From Luzula sylvatica (taxonomy: Eukaryota; Streptophyta; Magnoliopsida; Poales; Juncaceae), in NCBI GenBank assembly GCA_946800325.1, contig OX326958.1:21030414-21094413 (forward strand): DNA of 64,000 bases, read 5' to 3'. The notes under the pieces are model-generated. The model made no database searches. It was not told the origin of the DNA and saw only the letters and a list, made by a program, of their open reading frames with translations. Below are positions 34,990-45,437 of the stretch, one piece after another. A program made the translations under genes and the position numbers. The number at the start of each line of letters is the position of its first letter. The first letter of the stretch is position 1.

Positions 34990-36748
34990 TTGCACGATGT
35001 TAAATTCAAAATAAATCGTGGATAAATTCTTAGTGAGAAATATTCATTTAATATGTATCGTATACAAAGACAAAAATAACAACTTTCATGATATTATTTA
35101 GTGGACACTTGAATTGATATTCCATGGGACCTGCGAACCTTGTGAACTGATCCAAATATCACATACATTATGCATTGTCAAGAAAAGAAAAAAAATTAGA
35201 ACAACGGTCGCCAACTATGGTTTCATTTGATATCATTTATGTTTTTTAAAACGAAAAACTTTTATTTTTATTTTTGTTTCCCATTTTTTATTCTTTCAAG
35301 ATTCGGATTATTTTTTTTCAAATTATTTATGATATTTTTAATGAGCAAACTATTTAGTGTCAAAATTCATTCATTTAACGAATATCGATCGAATGTAATT
35401 TTTATGTCAACGATATATTTTCATCGTAAACATACATTTTTCAAGGTGAAGACAGAAACATGTGTACAAGATTTATGATTATCGGTATCGTAGCAAAAAG
35501 TATGAAGAGTCATATTTTAAACATGACGATTTTCTATAAATTCGAAGATTATTTCGTAGAACTGTTGCATATCATGTTTTCTTTTTGTTATTTGGAGCTT
35601 TAGTTTGTATAAAACATAAGGTATTGTAGAAAACTAATTATGAAATAAAATAAAATTGTCATGGAAAACCTCGAGAATTGTAAATTCCGGATGTGGGTTA
35701 ATTGTTCTTGGAAAGGCTATTCCATTTTCAAGTATTATTTTAATAAAACAAAATTTTGGGTCTTCTCTGATTTCTAAATATAAACAGTTTTTTGCTTTCT
35801 TTTTCTGTTTTTGTTGCTAATAAAACACCATAATTTAATTAATGTATATTTGAAACGAACAAGTGTTACATGAACAAAAATTAACATAAATGTAAATAAT
35901 AAAATGTAAAATATGTATTAACAAAATCAAAACTTTATTTATGCTTCTGAGAAATCGAAAATTATATGAGTTTATAATTCAAATCAGAAAAATGGAATAT
36001 TGAGAGAAAAATGAATACATACAAAACAAACATAGATGACATATTTTAATATTTTATACTTGAGCCCGTCCGAATTTGTAATTCGCTACTTATGTTACTA
36101 GAAAGTACTTCTTACAAAATAAAAATAAAAATATCAACAAAATTATTCAACATGCTATGATTTCCGGAAAAAATTCAAAATATCATCTACTTATAATTGT
36201 TTCCCATTTTGTACAATAATTTTAATTAATATAAAATAGAAGTAGGACTTTGAGCCTACTCTATTATTCTCAAAAAAAAAAAAATTGTTTCCCATTAATA
36301 TTTATTATAAATTATTTTTTGAAACAAATATCAAACCCATTATGGACAATAAAGAAATTCATGATATACCAAAAAAAAATCTTATAGTGATTGGACAATA
36401 CATTTACAAATTTTAGATGAAATATTTGATATTTCAAGATTTATAAAATATTTTTATAATTGTGTTATAAGTATTATTTTATTAAGTAAGATTAAAAATA
36501 CAAATAAATTATGCAAAATCCTTAAAACTATAAATAAATAAAATATGTAGTCAGATGTTGAATTCCTGGCCTATGAAATCATATATAAATTATTTTATCA
36601 AGTTCGTAGTTTAAGTGCCAACCGATCCAAATATCATATATTACGCACTGTGAAAAAATAAATTAGAACCTCAGTCATCAATCGTATTAGATATGGCGCA
36701 TCCCACATATTTAGTTTGCACGGTTCTCACCGTGTTTTTATACACTAG
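34990..36748 (+). repeat. ~2.1 kb unit, copy 4, ending in a Helitron-like terminus
   Basis: Landmarks recur (GTGAGAAATATTCATTTA near 35033, CATGACGATTTTC near 35522, AACCTCAGTCATCAA near 36669). The stretch closes with a hairpin, CACGGT-TCTC-ACCGTG (36719-36734), 10 nt, then CTAG (36745-36748) followed by T. That is a canonical Helitron 3' end, so the repeat family may be a non-autonomous Helitron. Confidence 0.6.
36211..36283 (+). mobile_element. Truncated retroposon sharing the LINE/SINE 3' hairpin
   Basis: A ~70 bp body ends in AGTAGG, loop ACTTTGAG, CCTACT (36241-36260), then a short stretch and a poly(A) run. AATTGTTTCCCATT occurs on both sides (about 36195-36208 and 36283-36296), a 14 bp target-site duplication. 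It is a 5'-truncated LINE or SINE copy. Confidence 0.75.
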
Positions 36749-36837
36749 TTTTAATTTTTTTTAGAATAAATGAAAAAAAAAAAAAAAAAAACTTGAAAAT
36801 ACAATCTTTCAAAATTTTTTTTTTATTTATTTATTGA

Positions 36838-36857
36838 GGCGGGTTCAAAGTCCCGCA
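36838..36857 (-). other. LINE 3' hairpin (reverse-transcriptase recognition candidate)
   Basis: On the minus strand: GCGGG, loop ACTTTGAA, CCCGC, followed by the A-rich tail. It is the counterpart of the hairpins at 2142-2161 (SINE) and 36241-36260 (truncated retroposon). Confidence 0.7.
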
Positions 36858-36953
36858 CCCAAACTATATTGATAATATAGTTACAATGTAACCATGGTAA
36901 TTACAAGGGTATTTACAATTTCAGTTAGTTCTCGGTAACTGTACCTTATTACA

Positions 36954-39900
36954 TTATTTTTTCCTATCTTTACTTAACTTCTTAGTCTGCAAGATAGTGT
37001 CGATTTCTACACGAATATCCATGACCAATTGTTTGTATGTTCTTTCCTTGTCTTGGAAAATGCGCATACATCTCTCCTTCCATATATTGTGCAATCCATA
37101 TGCCAATATTATTTTTTTATCCTTTTGTATCGTAGTATTTAATATGAATTGCACTACATCATCTGTATGAAGAACCTGTAGATCATATCTTGCTTCCAAA
37201 TACGTCCAGACCGCCACTGAATATGGACATCTGTTTGCCATATGATGTAATGTTTCTCCATCTTGTTTGCATAATACGCATCTGTTCGGTATTTGCCATC
37301 CTTTTTTGATCAAATTGTCCATCGTTAAAATCGCCTTTTTAACACATAACCACAAAAAACATTATATTTTGGGTTGTGTTGGAATTTTCCATATATGCTT
37401 TTCAATAGATGATGTGTAAACTCCTCTTATCAAGAAGCTATACATACTTTGCGTCGAGAATATTCCATTTTGTGTCCATTTCCATATGATATCATCTTCC
37501 TGGTTTCCGAAGATGTTAGGAGTTTGTTGAATAAATGTATGTAGTTGTATATATTCTATATCTGCTTGTCTTGATCTGGTTGTTCTAACATGGTGTATCA
37601 CCCCGTCTCTCCATATATTTTTAAATAGTTCTTGACCTTCTTCTCGATAAGTATATAATGTAGGGAATTGATACTTCATTGCTATTCCATTCCATTCATT
37701 GTCCCAGAATCTTATTTTATCACCTCCTCCTATCTTCATTTTAACGGATGTATTGAATGGTTCATATAATTTGTCGCATATCTTCCATAACCTTGATTTT
37801 ATGTTACTTGCTTTCCCCAAATCGTCATATACTTTGGCTCCATATACCTCCATCATTATTTCCTTCCAAAGATTGTTACTCGGTTTATATAATTTCCATA
37901 TCCATTTTGTTAATAACGCCTCATTGAAGGTTTTAATATTCAGTATCGATAAACCTCCATATTTTTTGGGTCTGCATACTTTTTGCCACGCAACCAATGG
38001 TATCCCTTTACCTTTTGGATCCGTTCCCTTCCATAGGAACTTTTTCATTATTTTCTCCATTTGTCTTATAAGCCATTTAGGTATTTGGAATACTGACATA
38101 AAATATATTGCCATCGAACTTAATACCGATTGTACCAATACCAATCTTCCTGCAAATGATAAAACATTTTGTTTCCATCCTGTTAGCCTCAATGCCATTT
38201 TTTCTAATAGTTCTTGATAGTCTTGTTTTTTAAGTTTTCCTGGCTTTAACGGAAGTCCTAAATATTTGATTGGGAATTGGACTTGTTTGCATTGCAAAAT
38301 CTGTTGGATCTGATTTGCAACTTGTGTATCTTCCTTCATTTTGACAAATTCCGATTTGTCATAGTTAACTTTCAAACCTTATCCTTTAGCAAAATGATCC
38401 ATGATAAATTTAAACCTCCTTATTTGAGTCGGATCGCTCGGTAGAAAATATATAGAGTCATCCGCATAATATAAGCACGTACTTGATCCTCTGAAAATGT
38501 TATAAATAAACTGTTGATGATTGGTCTTCTTGAATATTTGAGCCAAAACATCCATTGCTAATATGAACAATAGTGATGATAATGCATCTCCCTGTCTGAC
38601 CCCTCGTTCCAATCTGATGGATTTCCCCAACGTGTTATTCAGTAAGATTTTGGTATATCCACGAAGAATTTGCATTATATACCCAATCGATCATTCTTTC
38701 TCCAAACCCTCTGTGCTTCATAATGCTTATTAAAAAGTCCCATGATATAGTATCAAACGCTTTAGCTATATCTGCCTTGAACACGATGATATCCGCTTTG
38801 AATTGTTTAGCAGCATCTAACATAGTTTGTGCATAAGCGAAATTATCAATAATATTTCTTTTCTTTATATGAAACCTGATTGTTTGTTGTCCACCATATT
38901 CGAGATATGATTCTGAAGTCTGGTTGCTAATATTTTTGAGAATATCCTTTGAATTGCATTGATCAAGCTAATCGGTCTATAATGCTCCGGTTTGTTGGCC
39001 CCTTGTTTTTTGGGTATTAGTACTATGAAAGAATCATTTAATCCCTTTAACCCTTGTTGTCTGACCTCCTGAGAATTGTATATTTTCAATAGTGTTTGCT
39101 TCATGATAGGCCAAAATTTTCTGTAGAACTCTGCAGTAAACCCATCTGGACCCGGTGTTTTGTTGTTATCCCAAGACCATATAGCTTGCTTCAATTCTTC
39201 CAATGTTATATCATTTTCCAACGATGTTAGATCTAAATGCTCTTCATATAACGCTTCTAAATCAATTCCATTGACGTCGAGATTGTTGTCTCTTTTACCC
39301 ATAATATCCTTGAAATGTTCAAATAATATTCTGGCCTTGCTTTTATGATCGGTGAAGTCTGTTTCTTGTTTCTGTAGAACCGCTATTTTATTATTTCTAT
39401 TATGTCTTGTGGCCGTGTGATGAAAATATGCTGTATTTGAATCTCCCTCTGTGATCCACTTAGCTTTTGCTCTTTGCTTCCATATCTGTTCCTCATGTTT
39501 GCTGATTTCTAGAAATCTTTTTTTCATTTTACATCGTAGCCATTGTTCTATCTCTGTGAGTTGTACCCTTTCCATTTTGTGATCTATCCATTGAATAGTA
39601 TCTTTGCAATGTTGTAGTTGTTGATTTATATCTCCAATTTTTTCTTGACTCCATTTCTTGATTTCTTTTGCCATTGCTGAAATAACCTCTTTTAGCTTTT
39701 TTGTATCTGATATTTCTTCCTTTGTCCATTCTTTCTCCACTAGAATTTGTATCTCTTTATATTGTAGCCAATAGTTTTCAAATCGGAAGAAATTGGGTTT
39801 TGGAAATGAAGTCCTCGCCGTATAAATCAATGGTAAATGATCCGAGGATGTATTAGTACCTGCTTTTAAATCTGAGTTCGCAAACCTATTGGACCATGAT

Positions 39901-40517
39901 GTAGATATTAGTATTCTATCCAATCTTGACATTGTTTGTCCTCTCGCCCATGTAAATTGATGTCCATTGATCAGCAGATCCATGACTTGTAAGTTTGATA
40001 TACATCTTGAAAAATTCTGCGCTTCTCTCCAGTCAAAATTATCAGTCGTTCTCTCCGATCTTGTTAATATCACATTAAAGTCTCCTAGTATCATCCATGG
40101 TATATCACTACTTGGCTTGTTCGTTCTCAATTCTTCAAAGAATTGATATCTTGTGGTTGATTCATGTGGTCCATACACTCCCGTTATAAGAAATTCTTCT
40201 AAATTCCACTTACATTGCAATTTAACTGATAAAGTGAAGTTATTTCGGGTCACTTCCTTTCTTTCATACAGTTTTTCATTCCATGCAATAATTATGCCAC
40301 CTGCTGTGCCTCTGGCCGGATTTGCTTCAAATGATTTGAGTTGATTTCCACATATTTGCTTCTGAAGATCTTGATGCATGTCTTGTATTTTCGTTTCTTG
40401 AAGGCAAATGATATGAGGTTTTTCCATTACTATATTTCTTCTAACCGCTACTCGTTTATCTGGATGGTTTAATCCCCTTACATTCCACGTCATAATTTTG
40501 ATGTTTCTTGTCTTCAT
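36954..40517 (-). pseudogene. LINE ORF2: endonuclease and reverse transcriptase, broken
   Basis: The frame starting at ATG 40517 encodes an APE-type endonuclease: WNVRGLN at residues 11-17, QETK at 40-43, GVYGP at 113-117, GDFN at 145-148, SDHLPL at 225-230. It continues into the RT domain (TPGPDGF, YRPISL). The frame stops at 38865. Homology resumes in another frame at about 38860-38640 (FKADIAKAFDTISWDF), then returns to the first frame (GVRQGDALSSLLF, YADDSI). It is cut by stops near 38376 and 37358. The end (37355-36954) has a zf-RVT pattern, C-x2-C then H-x3-A-x3-C, and HNIWKERC. Catalytic residues are visible but no continuous protein can be made. Its ATG overlaps the stop of the preceding ORF as ATGA. 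Confidence 0.9.
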
Positions 40518-41110
40518 GGAATTATGATCCTATACTTCTGTTCGGTCTGATTCTTCTTGGCAGCTCTAATACACCCTAATCTTCCTTTATGATACATTCT
40601 CTCTAATATCCCTATAACCTCCTTTACTATGGTCTTGACAAATGCCATCTGTATATGTATGTTGGATATGACTAGTAACCCTATTCGACCTTGTCCCTCT
40701 ACTGCTATACTGATATGCTTGTACCAGTGTGTTATTAACTTGGTACTGATATCCAGGTTAATAATTATGAGGCCATGACTACTACGTCCATAACTAAAAG
40801 ACAACCTTAAATTGACATTGGCATTAACTGACTCAATCATTAACTCAATCATAAACTCAATCATAAATCTACTCCTTAACTGACTCAAGAACATATTCCT
40901 TAACTGACTTCTCAACCAACATTTTCCAATACTAAATAACTGACTCAACAACCACAACTCTAACTGACTACTCAACTCGATATTTCTTAACTGGATACAA
41001 ATAACTGACTGATGCATAAATAAAAACCTGACCCTAACAATAGACTCGATACAACTACTGAGCATTACAGCTTGCTCAGAAAAGCCTAATTCCTTCTCTT
41101 TTGCTATCAT
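40514..41110 (-). CDS. Middle ORF of the LINE, exactly bridging ORF1 and ORF2
   Basis: A 198-codon frame starts 1 nt after the ORF1 stop (TAA-G-ATG) and ends in ATGA, with its TGA overlapping the ORF2 start. I recognise no domain. The middle is low in complexity, with repeated S/Q/L/R and MIEFMIE-like runs that come from tandem ACTCAATCAT-type DNA repeats. It may be a spacer that stays open by chance, a genuine third protein, or a remnant of an ORF1-ORF2 readthrough. The exact junctions make a translational-coupling role plausible. Confidence 0.35.
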   Translation of the reverse strand: MIAKEKELGFSEQAVMLSSCIESIVRVRFLFMHQSVICIQLRNIELSSQLELWLLSQLFSIGKCWLRSQLRNMFLSQLRSRFMIEFMIELMIESVNANVNLRLSFSYGRSSHGLIIINLDISTKLITHWYKHISIAVEGQGRIGLLVISNIHIQMAFVKTIVKEVIGILERMYHKGRLGCIRAAKKNQTEQKYRIIIP

Positions 41111-41111
41111 C

Positions 41112-43331
41112 TTATTCGGTTCCTCCTAAGAGCTCCAAATCTACCAGCTCTGCCTCAGCCAACTTGATTCCAGTTATCTTCAGGATCTGTTTGACATCAT
41201 CCACATTCAATTGTTCTTTTTTCTGATCCATCACCGGATTGTTGCTTGCCATCTTCTTCTTTCTACTCACACCAAGTTGCACAGTGCTAAACTGTTGCTT
41301 CTGTGCTTTCTCTAAGCTTGATTCGTAATTTGCTTTCTCTTTCTTCTTGAGTCTCGGACTCCTCCTAATTTGTTGCACATCTTCATCCATTTCTTTCTGC
41401 ATCTGTACGGCTATCTCTTCCTCCCTATCCTCCTTCTTTTCTTCATCAAACAAGATTAGCTCTTGGTTATTGAGATCTTCCGCCGTGTTTTCAATTGGTT
41501 TCCTTTCTTCACCACTGAGAATCATCTGCTCACCCACTATCAATACTACCTGCAGTGCACAACTGAACACTCTTTCCATGATGAGACCCTGCATTGGCTT
41601 TGGCTCCGCCAATATCTTGCAGATCCTCGTCACATTACCAGCTTTTACACTGATCCACCCTTTGTACCAGTTAATTCTCAGGGCGTCGAAGGTATTGTTC
41701 TTCATTTTATACATCGGCTTGTTGATGTTTTGAAGAGGGCTCTTGCTTATCACAGGAAGCTTGCTTACCACTGCCATGTCCTTTTCCTCTCCAGTCTCTT
41801 TTTTCTTCCACACTTTGTTCTGTCCCTTTCTTGCTCCTGATTTGGTCTCCTTACGAACCCAGATTCTTCTGAGCGCTTTCTTGACCCTAGTCACCATCGT
41901 CTGAACTCGTCTTGGCCTTTTAGCTGGAGCACCTTCCCCCATCTGTCCAACAGATTGAGATGGTTGTCCTCCCGTATTTGTTTCCTGACCCGAGGGATTA
42001 CTTCCTTGTCCAGCCTCATGGTCACCCCCACCATTCATCTCCGAGTTACCATGTCCACCTCCCAGATTTGCAGCATTTTGCAATGGATCCTGCCAATTGT
42101 CCATCATGTTTGGCCCAGGATACACCACTTGTATTATGTCCTCGATGACGACTTGAACTCTTCGAAAAAATTGTCCCTCTTTCATTTTTAGATAAAATGG
42201 AACCTCTTAAGGATTGACGCATTCAATGGTGACCGGTACTTCCAGATAGTCACCTTCTGGTTCGAAATATGGACCGATATTGATCGGTGTCCCAGTTCCT
42301 ATCAGCATTTGCGTGATATCGGGAGTATTTATTGCCCAGATTGGCATATTTCTGAGCTTGATATCGATTTCAAAAAACGGAGGCTCATGAAACATACCCC
42401 ATCTTGGTGTTATAGCAACCGCGGAGAACTGAATCTCTCCCATCATGAAGTTCCTCCTCTCTACTACTCGATCCCTGGTTGCCGGTTGGTCGCAGATCAG
42501 AATGTAATCTGCAGGTTGCGTGCGGTATACACGGTATTGCATCGCATGACCGCCACATCTCCTCCTCAGGTGCTCCGCTATTTCCCCGGCTAGTACGTAG
42601 GTTGGATTGCCTGATTGCATGGTAAGATAGGCAGCTCTGAACATAAAGTCGTTTTCAGGAGCTACGTGTCTTCTGGTTGGGAAATAAACTGTCCTCTCAA
42701 GAGGCCTTTTATCAAGATCATACTCAATGTAAGCCATGGATGCTTGGTTTTCTTTCTTGAACCTTTTGCTAGGGTTTGGTGGCTTTGTGCTTTTCTGCTT
42801 GCACTGATTTGCTGTGTGTCCAAATCGCTTGCATGCATAGCATTTTATAGGCTCACGACAATCTTTTTTCTGATGATCTTTAGATAGGCATCGATAGCAT
42901 TTACCTTGAAAATCGATCTGATTCAGAACTTTTTTGGCCAACGCATTTGAGTATTTGTTGCTTTTTATGTGTTCTTTCTTCAATGCAACTTTGTGATGAT
43001 TTATTTCTCCTTCCAATACTCCTGTTGTGAGAATCTGTGCAAACCTTTTTGCATGCTTTGAACCATCATATCTGAGGTTGGAAGCTGTAATTGGCTGCGA
43101 TCGTTGGTTGGCCAAGTGCTGTGCTCTAGGCGGAGACTGAGATGGACCATTCAATTTGTCTCCTCGTTTCTCCTTCTGCCGCTTCGTCTTTTCGTCCTCG
43201 TCTTCTTCGCTTCCAGATCTATCTTGCTCTGTCAAGATCTTACCACCATTGGACCCTTCGTCGGCATTATTCCTCTTTGTCTCCTTATATTCGCCATTAG
43301 GGTTTCTCCAAAAGGGCACTGGAATCGCCAT
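41112..43331 (-). pseudogene. LINE ORF1: nucleic-acid-binding protein with one stop
   Basis: An acidic/basic N-terminus is followed by two CCHC zinc knuckles (C145-x2-C-x4-H-x4-C158 and C164-x2-C-x4-H-x4-C177). Next comes a folded-looking stretch with MGEIQFSAVAITPRWG and a W/P-rich block, then a stop after 374 codons (42207). The same frame reopens, with a Met at 42185, for another 357 codons, rich in S/P/K/E and with basic patches (APAKRPRR, RRSPRLKKKEK). In plant L1 elements ORF1 binds the element RNA. The intact protein would be about 740 aa. The order knuckles-then-folded domain is the reverse of the common plant order. Confidence 0.85.
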
Positions 43332-43599
43332 TAGGGTTTCTCCAAAAGGGCATTGGAAGCTTCTCTGGTTTTATCCAATCTTTCAAAATATAATAAGGTT
43401 TTTTGTGTCAAACATTAAACTAACTGGGATATTAGTCTATTGACCATTAGTTTTCATTTTAAAACATTTATACGTTATCACGGTTAGAACTAAGAACCGT
43501 GAGTACATTTTCCCATTTTCTTATAATTGTTGTTTTAAAACCGTGAGTACGTTTTATATTTAAAAATAAATGCATATATTATCTTAACTTTTGAATTGT

Positions 43600-45290
43600 T
43601 AATATGTTGTTTTACGATTAATATATCATTTAACATACATGCGAGATGAATGATTATTAGTACCTTAGCAAATAGTATGAATGAGTCATATTTTAAACAT
43701 GACGATCTTCTATTAATTAGAAGATTATTTTGTACAACCGCTGCATACGATGTTTTTGTTATTCGGAGCTTTAATTTGTATAATACAAAAGATATTGTAG
43801 AAAATCTAAGAAATAAAAGAAAATAATAATTGATCAAGTTTATTGAAACATGTTCACTATGAGTTGTCATGGATTCCATCTTACCTTGTCAATTCACACA
43901 AAGTGAAAGTGGGTACAATTTTCTTGTAAATGATATATCTGATGTTTGAAATACTATTTAAATAAGACTAACAAAAAAATTGGTTTTCTCTCAGTTTCTA
44001 AATATGAACAGTGTTTTGCTTTATTTTTCTGTTTTTGCTGCAAATAATACACCCACGCGTAATGTAATTAATGTTTAATGAGTCCGCCAATATATATTGA
44101 TCGACTTAAATTTAAACGACCTGGTTTTAATAAGCAATCGAAACAAACGAGTCTATTTTGACACGAATAAATTTAAAAATTCACACAAGTGTAAATCAAA
44201 AAGTAACAGATGTATTACCAAAATTATAACTTCGTTTAATTGAATATTTAGGTTCCCGAGAAAACGAAAATTATATGAGTTTGTAATTCAAATTAGATAG
44301 ATGTGATTTTGAGGGAGAAAATGGGCACGTACGACTTACGAGGCGAGATATTATTTCTGTTGTTTTCGTAATTTATATATGTTGTTGTGATGGACAAAAA
44401 AATATGAATGGACGCAAAAATATGCGAAGCTATATAAAATTATCAATACCTCTGAAAAAATAATATATAAACATGCAATATGTTGTTTGTGATTATTTAG
44501 TTTTTCCTTCCAAATCCAGATCAATTACATTCTTCATTGAGAAAGATTCATTTAGTAGATCATATCAATACACAATTAACAACCTCAGTCACACACACTA
44601 TGGTCTCATTTGGCATTATTTATGTTTTTAAGTTTTTTTGCTTATTCTGAAAACAAAAAAAGTTGTTTGTTTATTTTAGTTCACCAAATTTCTTTTTCTA
44701 GATTCCGGTTCTTACTTCGAAGCATTCATCATATATTTAACGAGCAAATTGTTTAATATTAAATTTCATTCATTTAACGAATGTCGATCAAACGTAAGTT
44801 TTATGTCAGCAAAATATTTTCATTATGAATGTAAAATTTTGAGGTCAATGTATTATTTTTCATCGTGAATATATATTTTTTCGTCAATATATTGTTTAGT
44901 TGTTGATATATCAAGTTTGAAGTGCTAATATATCTTTTTCAGTATAAATATATTGTTTCTAGTGCCGATATATTATTTCAATGTGAATATAAAGATTTCA
45001 GGAACAATATATATTTTTCAGCGTCAATACCTCATTTCAACTTTAAGACATCGAGTTTTTAACATTGATATACCATTCCCACATTTTTCAATATTATTAC
45101 ATCCTTTTTCGGTGCAAATATAGTAATTTTCAGTGTGAATATTACATTTTGAGTGTCAATATATCATTTTCAATATCAATATATCATTTAGGATCAATAT
45201 TGTATTATATAGTTTTTAGTGTTGATATATTTTTTTAAAGTGTCAACGTATCGTGTTCCGTGTGAATTTTCCGTGCAAGGTTGGCAACTG
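43600..45290 (+). repeat. ~2.1 kb AT-rich unit, copy 5
   Basis: Landmarks GATGAATGATTATTAGTACC, CATGACGATCTTC (43697), GCTTTATTTTTCTGTTTTTGCTG, and AACCTCAGTCACACAC occur in order. They are followed by the sub-repeat run at 44800-45290 with TCAATATATTGTTT-type motifs. Just left of it a 7 bp-stem hairpin CACGGTT...AACCGTG (43479-43501) recalls the Helitron hairpin at 36719. Confidence 0.65.
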
Positions 45291-45437
45291 GCAATCAAAA
45301 TATTATCTTAACTCTTTGAGATTAAATATGATTATTTGTACTAATTTTTCCTCAAAACAATTAATTATTACAATTAATTATCCAACAATGAACAGAATAT
45401 ACTCAAAAATCCATTTCATTGTCTAATAATAACACTC

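Larger units (their letters stand above)
36816..43375 (-). mobile_element. Full-length L1-type LINE (6.56 kb), inactivated
   Basis: Flanked by a perfect 14 bp duplication, CAATCTTTCAAAAT (36802-36815 and 43376-43389). On the minus strand it has a short 5' leader, ORF1 with two zinc knuckles, a short middle ORF, ORF2 (endonuclease, reverse transcriptase, C-terminal zinc-binding domain), then a 3' hairpin with loop ACTTTGAA and an A-rich tail. The 5' leader holds a 34 bp tandem duplication (43291-43358) that includes the start region of ORF1. ORF1 has one in-frame stop. ORF2 has frameshifts and stops. It inserted about 70 bp beyond the Helitron-like terminus at 36748. Confidence 0.95.

Noticed and set aside
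36816..43375. Plus-strand ORFs over the LINE (e.g. 37699-38217, 41347-41840)
   Set aside because: They are antisense shadows of LINE ORF1 and ORF2, whose domains are clear on the minus strand.
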